A program made the translations under genes and the position numbers. Shown here in pieces: positions 52,514 to 61,636 of a stretch of 64,000 bases of DNA. The notes under the pieces are model-generated. The model worked only from the letters and a program-made list of their open reading frames with translations. It made no database searches and was not told where the DNA came from. The DNA is from G963677085 sp963677085 (GTDB lineage: Bacteria; Planctomycetota; Planctomycetia; Pirellulales; Thermoguttaceae): assembly GCA_963677085.2 (NCBI GenBank), contig CAXXFH010000005.1, forward strand, positions 62,001 through 126,000, in the 5' to 3' direction. How positions within the stretch are numbered: the stretch's first letter is position 1; every line of letters begins with the position of its first letter.

Positions 52514-53827
52514 TTGGTTAATATGTTGAAATATGTTCGTGTACCTGTTCTGGGCGAAGCCCGGATCGAGTCGCCCCTCGACCGGACCAGCATACCCGGC
52601 GATGGTGCTCCCAAGTTCATCCCCGACAACCGCTACGTCCGTTATGCCGTAGAAGTTACCGACGGCGTTCCCCACAGCGAAGAGTTGTTGTTTGAAAAGG
52701 GCGGGGCCCGCGAGAAAATCTTCTTCGACCCAGCCACGACAAAGGCTGCCATCGTCACTTGCGGCGGCCTCTGTCCCGGGCTGAACGACGTGATCCGCTC
52801 CGTGTTTCTCGAACTACATATGAACTACGGCGTGCGGGAGATCCTGGGGATTCGTTACGGTTACCAGGGGCTCAACCCCGAGATAGGCGAGCCGCCGATT
52901 TCGCTTACCCTGGAGCAAGTCGACGATATTCACGAGGAAGGCGGGACGATGCTCGGCTCGTCCCGTGGTCCGCAAGAGCCGGCCGTTATGGTCGACTATC
53001 TTCAGCAATTGGGCGTAAACATCCTCTTTTGCGTTGGCGGCGATGGCACGCAGCGTGGCGCCCAGAAGATTTACGAGGAGATTGCCCGGCGGAACCTGAA
53101 AATTGCCATCATCGGCATCCCCAAGACCATCGATAACGACATCGAATATTGCGACACCTCGTTCGGCCTGGTTACGGCAATCGAGGAAGCCCAGAAGGCC
53201 ATCACGTGTGCCCACGTGGAAGCACGCGGGGCACCCAATGGGATCGGGCTGGTCAAGGTGATGGGGCGCGACGCTGGTTTCATCGCCGCCGGCGCTACGC
53301 TGGCCAGCCAGGACGTCAACTTCACGTTGGTGCCCGAATCTCCGTTTGTTCTTCGCGGCAAACGCGGCTTGTTGCCCGTGCTTCGGAAACGGATGGTCGA
53401 GCGGCATCACGCCGTGATTGTCGTGGCCGAAGGTGCCGGCCAACATCTCTTTAGCGAGGATGAACTTTGCCGCGACGCCTCGGGCAACGTGAAACACCAG
53501 GACATCGGTCTCTACCTGAAAGAGCAAATCGCAGCGTACTTCGCTGAGAACGGGCCGGCGGTCAACATCAAGTACATCGACCCGAGCTACATCATCCGCA
53601 GCGTTCCCGCCAATTGCGACGACAGCATCCTGTGCGACCAATTCGCGCGTCGTGCCGTACACGCCGCCATGGTCGGCAAGACCGACGTCATGATAGGCCA
53701 CTTCAGCGGCACCTTCGTCAACGTTCCCATTCCGATGGCCATTGGCCAGAAACGGCGGATGTCCGTCGAGGATGAGATCTGGAGCAATGTCCTGGCCTGC
53801 ACCGGCCAACCGCAACGGTTCGAGTAG
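52514..53827 (+). CDS. pfkA: ATP-dependent 6-phosphofructokinase, group III-like
   Basis: 437 residues. GGDGTQRGA matches ATP-using enzymes (GGDG, not the GGDD of pyrophosphate enzymes), with PKTIDNDI for fructose-6-phosphate phosphorylation catalysis and GGLCPGLNDVIR for the nucleotide. The about 70-residue N-terminal extension and length fit the plant/bacterial group III PFK. The start is a TTG at 52514, seven bases after AAGGAG; the ATG at 52523 would lie too far. It phosphorylates fructose 6-phosphate in glycolysis. No partner genes are adjacent. Confidence 0.88.
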   Translation: MVNMLKYVRVPVLGEARIESPLDRTSIPGDGAPKFIPDNRYVRYAVEVTDGVPHSEELLFEKGGAREKIFFDPATTKAAIVTCGGLCPGLNDVIRSVFLELHMNYGVREILGIRYGYQGLNPEIGEPPISLTLEQVDDIHEEGGTMLGSSRGPQEPAVMVDYLQQLGVNILFCVGGDGTQRGAQKIYEEIARRNLKIAIIGIPKTIDNDIEYCDTSFGLVTAIEEAQKAITCAHVEARGAPNGIGLVKVMGRDAGFIAAGATLASQDVNFTLVPESPFVLRGKRGLLPVLRKRMVERHHAVIVVAEGAGQHLFSEDELCRDASGNVKHQDIGLYLKEQIAAYFAENGPAVNIKYIDPSYIIRSVPANCDDSILCDQFARRAVHAAMVGKTDVMIGHFSGTFVNVPIPMAIGQKRRMSVEDEIWSNVLACTGQPQRFE

Positions 53828-54093
53828 GCGGCTGTCGAAATTACCGAACAATCGCGATAAGGTTCAGGGGGCTTGCTGACCGATTTCTTTGTGGTACGAT
53901 TAGACGTCTTGGCAATTTTGGCAGTCTCCCTCTGGAAACGTGGGTATATCGCCACCCCTGTATAGCGGGGGAAATGTATCAAGCCAAGAAAAATGCACAA
54001 TCCGAGAGAGATGGCATTGGCACTCGAAGCCCTGCCAAACCAGATCGGGCATTGCCACACTAAGTGATTGTGAAACAAACACTTAGTGAATCA

Positions 54094-54180
54094 GGAGAGG
54101 TGGCTGAGTGGTCGAAAGCGCGGGTTTGCTAAACCCGTGAGGGCGCAAGTCCTCCGCAGGTTCGAATCCTGTCCTCTCCG
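54094..54180 (+). tRNA. tRNA-Ser (GCU)
   Basis: 87 bases with a GGAGAGG/CCTCTCC acceptor stem, D arm with TGGCTGAGTGGTCGAAAGC, anticodon loop TTGCTAA (GCT) on a CGGGT/ACCCG stem, a long variable arm typical of tRNA-Ser, and GGTTCGAATCC. No CCA is encoded. An integrase remnant lies downstream, consistent with use as an attachment site. Confidence 0.97.
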
Positions 54181-54189
54181 TTCTGTGAC

Positions 54190-54240
54190 AATACGCCCAT
54201 CGCAAGTTGTTGTATTGCAACACCTTGTGATGGGCGTATT
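54190..54240. terminator. 23-bp hairpin immediately after tRNA-Ser
   Basis: The arm AATACGCCCATCGCAAGTTG (then TTG) pairs with CAACACCTTGTGATGGGCG (then TATT) around TATTG with two mismatches. It follows the tRNA by nine bases and may terminate it. The length is unusual for a tRNA terminator and could be part of an attachment or recombination site. Confidence 0.5.
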
Positions 54241-54269
54241 TCGTTTGTCCCAGTCACTGAGACAAACGA
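54241..54269. repeat. Second hairpin adjoining the tRNA hairpin
   Basis: TCGTTTGTC and GACAAACGA are perfect 9-bp arms around CCAGTCACTGA, directly after the 23-bp hairpin. Two back-to-back palindromes beside a tRNA and an integrase remnant suggest a former attachment region. Confidence 0.45.
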
Positions 54270-54404
54270 TGACGAAACTGGCCCTTTCTGGGGGTGTGCT
54301 TGCTCCCAGCAAGACTCGCTTAAGTACCGATTTGTCACAGCCTGACTGCGTCACGATTCTCATCCTATCGGCCGCCGACGCTACGGAAGCCGCGGTTTAG
54401 GAAA

Positions 54405-54800
54405 CTAAGCGACGTCACTATCACGTTTTTCCTCGTCGTCGCTACCGAGGAAGTTGATCTGTTCCATCCGGCGATGGCTGTCTTCACGGCGCAGATGGCG
54501 GTATAGCTTCATGATTTCCGAGTCACGATGACCGAGCCACGCCAGCAACTCGGCGTCCTTGGCGCCATTGCGGTAGCCCTCACTGCAGAAAAAGTGGCGG
54601 AGCCCGTGAATCGTCCCGCTGGCGAATCCGATTTTCCCCGCTGGCGTTGGGAAGTCATCCTTGAGCGGCTCGATCACGCGGCGTTGAAGTGCCGCCAAGA
54701 CCAGACGATCGCTGAGCCGTCCACCTTTCTGCCCGTGAAAGACGAGGCCATCCCGATGGCGAGGCAGAACTGCCAACACCTTGCGGAATGCGGGGTGCAT
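54405..54800 (-). pseudogene. Tyrosine recombinase (integrase) C-terminal remnant
   Basis: 131 residues corresponding only to the catalytic C-terminal part. GTIHGLRHFFCSEGYRNG carries the H-x-x-R box, LGHRDSEIMKLYRHL the second His and the nucleophile Tyr. Full phage-type integrases are about 350-400 residues. Just upstream of the first in-frame Met (PMHPAF) the frame reads PLAAS then TGA, so the N-terminal two thirds including the first catalytic Arg are lost. It lies about 225 bases from tRNA-Ser, the usual integration target. Not functional. Confidence 0.75.
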
Positions 54801-55006
54801 CGGCAGCGCTGCGGATCATCGCGCCGGAGAATGGTGAGGACGTGACCAGGTTCCACGTGGACGGTGCGAAGTTCACCCTGGAAATCGCCGAGATCGTCGG
54901 AGCGCGGCGGGCCTATCTCAAGGGCGGAAGCCCTTCCTGCGATCGCGAGGGCGTGACGGGCGAAATGCTGACACGGGCTGGCATCAAGGTGATTCGTGTT
55001 GGATAG
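54788..55006 (+). pseudogene. DUF523-like C-terminal fragment
   Basis: A 72-codon frame on the opposite strand to the integrase remnant reads GAKFTLEIAEIVGARRAYLK and ends SPSCDREGVTGEMLTRAGIKVI, matching the C-terminal half of DUF523 proteins (GA..TL.IA, LK..SPSC, GVTA.LL...GIKV). The N-terminal half is missing where the integrase sequence begins, and no ribosome binding site precedes it. It ends six bases before the radical SAM gene, with which DUF523 genes may be associated. Probably a decayed partial gene. Confidence 0.6.
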
Positions 55007-55011
55007 GCGGT

Positions 55012-55911
55012 ATGATGCACACGACCATGAAGACAAACCGACTCTTGTTCGACGTCGAGGGCCTCGCCGAGCGCGACATCGAAAAAGGGTTGTCTCTCGC
55101 CGAGCGAGTTCACTCGAAGTATCGGCGGGTGTTTGAGAGGCTGGGCGAGGCGGATCGGGCAGCCGTGGCGCTTTACTTTCTGCCGCATGGGTCGAAAAAG
55201 GATGTGCTGGGGGTGACGCGGCCGAGGGTGGTGAAGTGGTACTGCCCGTTCGCCGATCAGCGGGCGTTTCCGTCAGGGCATCGGTATTCGATTGATGTCT
55301 ACACGGGCTGTGAACACCGGTGCCGATACTGCTACGTTACCGGCTACAGCGATCGGCGGCCCGACTGCAAGGGGCGTTTCCGGCAGGACCTGTGCAAGGA
55401 CTTGGAGGCGTTGGAGACTCTTGACGTTCCGCCCGCGCCGGTGCATCTGTCGAATAGCACCGACGCGCTTCAGCCGCTGGAACAAGAGCATCGGCACACG
55501 CTTTTCACGCTGGAGAAACTGGCCGAGCATCGCAATCGGTTTACGACGGTCACGCTGTTGACGAAGAACCCGGCGGCGTTGGCGGATGAGCGGTATGTTC
55601 AAGCACTTCACTGCCTCAACCAGTTGTCGGCCGACCATCCGAGGCGAAGTTGGTTCGAGGAGAACGGCTTGCCGCCGCTCCGGCTGGAGTTTTCGTTGGC
55701 ATTTTTCAATGACAAACACCGTCGCCTGCTCGATCCGGCCGCCCCGAGCGTCGGGAGTCGCATGGAGGCAATCCGATTCCTGCGGCAACAAGGGCTGCCT
55801 GTCTTCTTGCGGATCGACCCTTTGTTCCCACGCGATCCTTTGGGCGGCGGCAAAACGATGGCTGATTTCGGCCTGCCGGATGTCCAGCCCTTCAGCAATT
55901 TGGAGAGCCTA
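55012..55911 (+). pseudogene. Radical SAM gene (spore photoproduct lyase-like), 5-prime part, split by IS630
   Basis: 300 codons up to the insertion point at 55910-55911, continuing at 57074. The CEHRCRYC motif (C-x3-C-x2-C) binds the 4Fe-4S cluster; the flanking KWYCPFADQRAFPSG, HLSNSTDALQPLE and TLLTKNPA blocks resemble spore photoproduct lyase-type radical SAM proteins. Joining codon 300 (Leu) directly to 57074 restores one frame of 391 residues with no base lost. The function is now destroyed by the insertion; the ancestral role, perhaps repair, is unknown. Confidence 0.85.
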
Positions 55912-55916
55912 GTACG

Positions 55917-57028
55917 TCATCCAGCAAGTTTCTTCCGGTATAGTTCCGGGAACACTCGGCGGGCGTCGTTGTTATTGAAGGTCCAGTCGATTATGGCTTT
56001 GCGGCGATTTCGGTCGCGGGCCCAAGTCGCCGCATGACGTTGAACTTCTTCGATTGTAGGAATCCGTCGCCCGAGGCATTGCTTGGTCAACACGGAGATT
56101 TCAATTTCTGCCATGTTCAGCCAACTGGCGTGCTTGGGTGTGTAGTGCCATACGATGCGTCGCAGAGATTGCTTCGCTTTCGTGGCGTCAAACGTTTCGA
56201 TGAGGGACTTTTCGTTGTGCGTGTTGAGGTTGTCGAGAACCAAATGAATCCGACGAGCCTTGGGATAACGCTGAAGCAGATCACGCACGAATCGTGCGAA
56301 ATCGGCCCGTTTGCGATGACGCCGAGCCTGGACGAAGCGTTTGCCATCTTTCGGCTCAACGGCGACAAAGATACTGCACGTGCCGCAACGACGATACTCG
56401 TAGTCCTGCTTAGCCGCCTTGCCTGGTACGGCAGGCTTGAAGGGACACGTATCGTCCAGGAGTTGATACGGCTGCTCGTCCATGCAAATCAACGGTTCTC
56501 TCGGGTTGAACGCCTTTTCATACTGGTCGAGGACGTCCTCCATTCTGTCGCGAAACTCTTCGGTGAGTCTCGGAATGCACCATGTTTTTTTCGCCATGGC
56601 TTCATGTCGTGCTCTTTCAGCCACAACGCAACCTCGCTCTTGCTGATCGAATCGACGAAGCCTCGTTTCACGGCGTGCACGCAGAGTAGTTCCAGCGTCC
56701 AGCGGACGCGGCCCTCCGGCGGATCGCTGCAAGCCAACGCCACGACTTGCTGCTTCTGCCGTGGCGTAAACGTGGGCGGAGCACCGGATCGAGGGGCGTC
56801 GTACAACGCTTCCTCTAAACTCCCGGTACAGAACCGTTTACGCATACTGCGAACAGTTCGATCCGTGCAACCAACGTGTTCGGCAATCTCCTCATCCGTG
56901 AATCCTTCATCTGATTTCAGCAGAATCAAGGCACGCCGAACCACACGCACGGATCGCGTGCCGGTATGCACCAACTCCTGCAAATGCTGTCGGGCCTCGT
57001 CCTTGAGGCGTACAATGTGTTCCTTCAT
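55917..57028 (-). CDS. IS630-type transposase (two frames joined by -1 frameshift)
   Basis: Frame 1 (57028 to 56489) supplies helix-turn-helix domains (GFTDEEIAEHVGCTDRTV). Frame 2 (to 55917) supplies the DDE catalytic core: LICMDEQP, IHLVLDNLNTH and HASWLNMAEIEI. They overlap at seven T (A on the coding strand) at 56585-56591, where slippage back one base joins WRKK to TWCIPRL. The fused product would be about 370 residues, normal for the family. The stop lies inside the left terminal repeat. Confidence 0.85.
56585..56591 (-). other. A7 slippery site for programmed -1 frameshift
   Basis: The coding strand reads GCGAAAAAAACATGG. The zero frame CGA AAA AAA CAT can slip back to ...AAA ACA TGG, entering the catalytic frame. 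A7 sites are widely used by insertion sequences for this purpose. Confidence 0.6.
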
Positions 57029-57073
57029 GCCGGTGCTTATACCACCGGAAACAATTTCATGGAAGGCGTACTA

Positions 57074-57349
57074 GTCCAGTTCGCCCGAGAAGTCGGGGTG
57101 CAAGGCGTCATCTACTCCGTGGCCAAGATCACTCGCCCCCAGCAAGGTGGCCTGCCGCCGGTGATGGAGCGGATGAAACGGGCGTACCAGCATCTTGCGG
57201 ACGGCCACCGCCTGACCTTTCGCGGCGGTTCCTGGCGTTTACCGGACCAAGTGGCCCACGAACGGGTAGTCCAACCACTACTGGAACTTTGTAGTCGATG
57301 CTCGATGCCCGTCAAAGCCTGCAAGGCGAACCTGATCGGCACGCCGTAG
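57074..57349 (+). pseudogene. Radical SAM gene, 3-prime part after the IS630 insertion
   Basis: 91 codons (VQFAREVGVQGVIYSVAKIT to the TAG at 57349) that continue codon 300 of the 55012 frame exactly. It contains CSRCSMPVKACKAN near its end, possibly a further cluster site. It is not separately translated from a credible start. Confidence 0.8.
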
Positions 57350-57717
57350 GAGCTGGGCTGGCTCTTCAGAAGTTCGACCAAGGCCACACACCCATCGCAC
57401 GACCGATCCGCACTCGGTCACAGCACGCAATTGCACTGGCCGACGCTCTCTTCCATATCATCAAGTACGTGAAACATGGAGTGTTCCTCCAAGCACAAGC
57501 CGATTTCGAGGTCGGGGGCCGTGTGATGAATCGTTGGGAGGAGATGTCGATAGACTCGTTCGCGGAGGTCTTGTGGAAACCGGGCGCAGCCGTCGGGCGT
57601 TTGGCGCGGGCGAGTGTCGCGCATTTGGGAGATGGGGTTCTGAGGGCCAAGCTGCTGTTCCATGAGGCGGATTGCCTGAGGATAGGAGCAGATGGAGCCG
57701 AGGGTGAGACGTTGCAG
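57350..57717. other. Unrecognised stretch between gene remnants
   Basis: Open in one plus-strand frame from 57298 but the predicted sequence matches nothing I know, and the region lacks a start and ribosome binding site. It probably includes the degraded 5-prime part of the following transposase element. Confidence 0.4.
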
Positions 57718-58490
57718 GCGGATGCGAGAGAGTGTTTGCTGGTTTTGCGAGAGTTGTTTCAGCTTCCTTATCGCCAAACGGAATGGCTGGCAAAATCGCT
57801 TGTCCAGCTCATGCGGGTGACCATCGACATTCCCGATTACATGTCGCTGGCCAAACGGGCGGGGAAATTGGGCGTGGCGTTGGATGTTCGCCGGCGCCAG
57901 GGGCCGGTCGACGTGGTCGTGGACAGCACCGGCTTGAAAGTTTTTGGCGAAGGCGAATGGAAAACGCGCAAACACGGAATCAGCAAGCGTCACACGTGGC
58001 GGAAGCTGCGCCTGGCGGTCAACCCGGACACGCACGAGAGAAGCGGAAACGTTGACGGAAAACTGTTGCGACGACGCCGGCCAAGTGGACGCCCTTCTGG
58101 AGCAAGTATCGGGCGAGATCACTGGGTTTTATGGCGACGGCGCCTACGACAAATGGAAGGTTTACGAAACGCTGGACCATCGGAAGATCCAAGCCATTAT
58201 CCCGCCACAGCGAAACGCGAAAATCAAGCGGCACGGCAATTCGAGCGCTCCTCGGTTGGCGCGGGACATCGCAATCCGCGAAATCCGCCGTCGTGGTCGC
58301 CGACAATGGAAAACACGCATCGGCTATCATCGCCGCAGCCTTTCGGAAACGGCCATGTATCGCACGAAATGCTGCTTTGGCGGCCATCTGAAAAACCGTC
58401 TGATAGAAAACCAACAAACCGAAGCAAGATTGCGAAGTAAAATCCTCAACCATTTCACCCACCTCGGACTTCCTGAGTTCGAGTGGAGTT
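57718..58490 (+). pseudogene. IS5-type transposase remnant with frameshift
   Basis: The first frame gives VLRELFQLPYRQTEWL and VDVVVDSTGLKVFGEGEW (first catalytic Asp). Near 58036 a one-base change shifts the frame; the second frame gives LTENCCDDAG, then FYGDGAYDKW (second Asp) and SETAMYR (Glu). The N-terminal third is missing. The TTTGTCAACAAGGCC after the coding end resembles an IS5 terminal repeat; its left partner is absent. A dead element. Confidence 0.72.
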
Positions 58491-58986
58491 TGTCAACAAG
58501 GCCATCTCAGGACGGCACGTTCGGTGCAGTCGGGCCGTCGCATCAACGTCTTGCAGACTTGGTGCCGTGCTTGCATTCGCCGTTAACCCAGCCGGATGTG
58601 AGTTCGAACGCAATTCCCAAGCGCTCTCACGGTTAACAGCCAACGCCCCCTTGACTGCTAGCCCCTCTCGTGTAGGTGTGCTACCGATTCGCATTGTTTT
58701 TGGGGTGGTCGAAAGGAACGCAGCTCAGCAAGTCCGTTCCTCGCAAGCACTTCCGGGATTCGTCAAGATGAGAATGGTTACGAAGAGAGTATTGAACGGG
58801 GGGAGAGTCCATGCCCTGCCCTAGGAGTTGCCGAGATCATGGAGTAGAATTGGCGGATTCGGAGGTAGCCAAGGCACGTTGTTCGTACGGATGCGAATCG
58901 AACACCAGGGACTCGTGCGCAAGGCTCAGGAACCGCTCGGAAGGCAATCGCCGCGAGCAAGGCACCAGCATTTTTGAACCCGTTTC
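58491..58986. other. Non-coding stretch between IS remnant and lepA
   Basis: About 500 bp without a credible gene or repeat. The short frames have no domains. The lepA promoter is presumably in the last 150 bases, but none stands out. Confidence 0.45.
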
Positions 58987-60783
58987 ATGAAACATATTCG
59001 GAACTTCTGCATCATCGCCCATATTGACCATGGGAAATCGACTTTGGCTGATCGGCTAATCCAGGCCTGCGACGGCGTCGCGCAACGCGAGTTTCGCAGC
59101 CAACTGCTCGATTCGATGGATATCGAGCGCGAGCGGGGGATCACGATCAAGAGCAATTCGATCACGCTTTTTTACCGTGCCCCCGACGGGCAGGACTATC
59201 AGCTCAACCTGATCGACACCCCGGGGCACGTCGATTTTTCGCACGAGGTGCGGCGCTCGCTCCTGGCGTGCGACGGTGCGTTGATTATCGTGGATGCATC
59301 CCAGGGTGTCGAGGCGCAGACGGTCGCCAACCTCTACCTGGCACTGGATTACAACCTGGAATTACTGCCGGTAATCAACAAGATCGATCTGCCCGCCGCC
59401 GATGTCGAGCGGGTGCGTGAAGAGATCGATAAGGACCTAGGGCTCGATCCGTTCACGGCGATCCCCGTCTCGGCCAAGACCGGTTTCGGCATTCAAGACG
59501 TGCTCGCGGGAATCGTCGAGAAGTTGCCTTGTCCGAAGGGCGACTCGACCGAGCCGTTGAAAGCGCTCGTCTTCGACGCGCAGTTCGATCGTTATCGTGG
59601 GGTGATTCTCCAGTGCCGCGTCATGGAGGGCACGGTGAAACCCGGCGACGCCATCCATTTCATGCACTCAGGCTGCGATTTCACGGTGGAGGAAGTGGGG
59701 ATCAATCGGCTGAAGTCCTATCCCAAAGAGCAGCTCAGCGCCGGCGAGGTGGGCTACATCATCGCTGGAATCAAGAGCGTGCGGGAGATCGAAGTCGGCG
59801 ATACGATCACCCAACTCGACCGCCCGGCGGCTGAACCGGTTCCTGGCTACCAGAAGGCGAAGCAGGTCGTCTTTTCTTCGATCTATCCAATCAATTCGGA
59901 CGAGTACCGCGAACTCGCGAAGGCCATGGACAAACTGGCCATCAACGACGCCTCGCTGACGTATGAGAAAGACAGCTCCGCGGCTCTGGGCTTCGGGTTC
60001 CGCTGCGGATTTCTCGGTCTGCTGCACTTGGACGTGGTCCAGGAGCGTCTGCAGCGGGAGTTCGACATCGGGTTGGTCGTCTCGGCCCCGACGGTTAGGT
60101 ACAAGGTGACCTTGAAGGACGGTAACGTGCTTGAGGTCGACAGCCCGGCACACTGGCCCGATCCGCTGAAGATCGCCAGCGTCACGGAGCCGTACATTAG
60201 GGCGTCGATTCTCACGCCCGAAGAGGCCGTCGGATCGGTCATGGAACTGTGCCGTGAATATCGCTCGGCGAGCCAGCAAATGAATTACCTGGCCGTGGGC
60301 CGGGTCGAAGTGATCAGCGAGATGCCGCTCGGCGAGGTGCTCTTCGATTTCTACGGCAAACTCAAGACGGTCACTCGCGGCTACGGTTCGTTCGATTACG
60401 AAACCATCGACTATCGCGAGACCGATGTGGCCAAGGTCGAGATCCTGATTAACCAGGAACCGGTCGACGCGCTTGCCTACCTGGTCCACCGCGACAAGGC
60501 GCGAGCACGGGCGCTGCACTACTGCGAGCAACTGGCCGAAGCGATTCCTCGTCACCAGTTCAAGATCCCGATCCAGGGCGCCATCGGTGGCAAGATCATC
60601 GCGCGCTCGACGATCCAGGCCTACCGCAAGGACGTGACGGCCAAGTGCTACGGCGGCGACATCACGCGCAAGAAGAAGCTCCTCGAAAAGCAGAAGAAGG
60701 GCAAGGCGAAGATGAAGCAAGTCGGCCAGGTCCAGATACCGCAAAAGGCGTTTATTTCGGTGCTGGCGGCGGATAGGAAGTAG
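58987..60783 (+). CDS. lepA: Elongation factor 4 (LepA)
   Basis: 598 residues, the usual length. G-domain motifs AHIDHGKST, DTPGHVDFS and NKIDLP are intact; domains II, III and V and the LepA-specific C-terminal domain (GAIGGKIIARSTIQAYRKDV, then RKKKLLEKQKKGKAKMK) follow. A ribosomal GTPase that back-translocates or remodels stalled ribosomes. The ATG at 58987 opens the conserved KHIRNFCIIAHIDHG. It stands alone; the GC-rich codon use contrasts with the degraded DNA upstream, marking return to stable core genome. Confidence 0.97.
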   Translation: MKHIRNFCIIAHIDHGKSTLADRLIQACDGVAQREFRSQLLDSMDIERERGITIKSNSITLFYRAPDGQDYQLNLIDTPGHVDFSHEVRRSLLACDGALIIVDASQGVEAQTVANLYLALDYNLELLPVINKIDLPAADVERVREEIDKDLGLDPFTAIPVSAKTGFGIQDVLAGIVEKLPCPKGDSTEPLKALVFDAQFDRYRGVILQCRVMEGTVKPGDAIHFMHSGCDFTVEEVGINRLKSYPKEQLSAGEVGYIIAGIKSVREIEVGDTITQLDRPAAEPVPGYQKAKQVVFSSIYPINSDEYRELAKAMDKLAINDASLTYEKDSSAALGFGFRCGFLGLLHLDVVQERLQREFDIGLVVSAPTVRYKVTLKDGNVLEVDSPAHWPDPLKIASVTEPYIRASILTPEEAVGSVMELCREYRSASQQMNYLAVGRVEVISEMPLGEVLFDFYGKLKTVTRGYGSFDYETIDYRETDVAKVEILINQEPVDALAYLVHRDKARARALHYCEQLAEAIPRHQFKIPIQGAIGGKIIARSTIQAYRKDVTAKCYGGDITRKKKLLEKQKKGKAKMKQVGQVQIPQKAFISVLAADRK

Positions 60784-61141
60784 GGAAGAGCAGGGAAAGA
60801 GGAGAGTGGGAGAACAGGTGAGCGGGTGAGGTATGTGAGGGCCGAAGGCCCGTCGGTTCGCCCAGCGAAGGACGCAGCCCTGGTCGCGAAAGACGCCCGC
60901 CCCCTCACCATTTTTCACCCCTCCGTTGTTCGGCCCAACGGGCCAGCCGTTCTCCCGCGGCGAGCCGACTCTAACGGGCGCCGACGAACAGCAAAATCAG
61001 TGGCGCCCCATTTTCTCGCCCACTTGACGGGTTATCGCGTCACGGCAAAAATGTTGCTACCTGCCCTGCGGGATATCTGCCGAAATCGCCACCATACTGA
61101 AGTACTGCGGCAGCGCGGGAATTTCCAAATTGTCCGGCTAA
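60784..61141. other. Intergenic region after lepA
   Basis: 358 bp without a credible gene. It contains GC-rich inverted pieces (GGGCCGAAGGCCC, CGGCCCAACGGGCCAG), possibly terminators, and CCCCTCACC-type text like that in hemW. Confidence 0.4.
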
Positions 61142-61549
61142 ATGACCAACGAAACATATCACGTACCGTTCTGTCATAACGATCATGGCACACATAACGT
61201 TGGCATCACGGTGCGTCAATTGGATGACGGTTATTTGTTGCTTTGCCATTTGCCGATATCCGACGAACTGGTGACTTCACAAGCGTCTGATTGCTTTGCC
61301 GCTTTACAGGGAATCAGGCGAAAAGCCGAAGGTCGAGGATGGGCGATCCATTGCCTTGGTTCACGCCGCAATGTGTGGCCCTCTGCAATGTCGCGTGACA
61401 TGGGTGGCGGCTTTCGCGCGTATGTGTTGACATTGGGGCAACCGGCCACTGAGTTGGTTGTTATATTGGATGCGGACAAATCGCCCGATGGTTCGACTGT
61501 AGCCGAACAAGAAGCCTTCGCGAAATCTTGGCTCGAATCGCTTGATTGA
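61142..61549 (+). CDS. Unknown small protein
   Basis: 135 residues, ATG at 61142, no clear ribosome binding site. An alpha/beta composition with GYLLLCHLPISDELV, then RRNVWPSAMSRDMGGGF and AYVLTLG. I do not assign a family. It has lower GC and more His/Cys than lepA, and lies alone between two core genes. It reads as a real protein rather than chance because of its length, balanced composition and lack of competing frames. No function can be proposed. Confidence 0.55.
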   Translation: MTNETYHVPFCHNDHGTHNVGITVRQLDDGYLLLCHLPISDELVTSQASDCFAALQGIRRKAEGRGWAIHCLGSRRNVWPSAMSRDMGGGFRAYVLTLGQPATELVVILDADKSPDGSTVAEQEAFAKSWLESLD

Positions 61550-61636
61550 CGCCGTTGGAAAACCACGGCATGCATTGTAGCGGCGGTTGCCCCCCGCGTA
61601 CGTCAGCCACTTCGGCCGATGTGAATTCGGTGTGAT

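Larger units (their letters stand above)
55912..57071 (-). mobile_element. IS630-family insertion sequence
   Basis: 1160 bp. Ends are inverted repeats: left GTACGTCATCCAGCAAGTTT, right (complement) GTACGCCTTCCATGAAATTG, followed on both by TTCCGGT. The target TA is duplicated at 55910-55911 and 57072-57073, the hallmark of IS630/Tc1 elements. It carries one two-frame transposase on the minus strand. Both ends and both frames look intact, so the insertion may be recent. Confidence 0.93.

Noticed and set aside
57298..57717. N-terminal extension of the IS5-type transposase frame
   Set aside because: It begins inside the radical SAM 3-prime end and has no similarity I can see to IS5 N-termini; treated as unrelated open frame.
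58483..58824. 113-codon plus frame between the IS5 remnant and lepA
   Set aside because: Begins in the likely IS end and shows no protein-like features or start signal.
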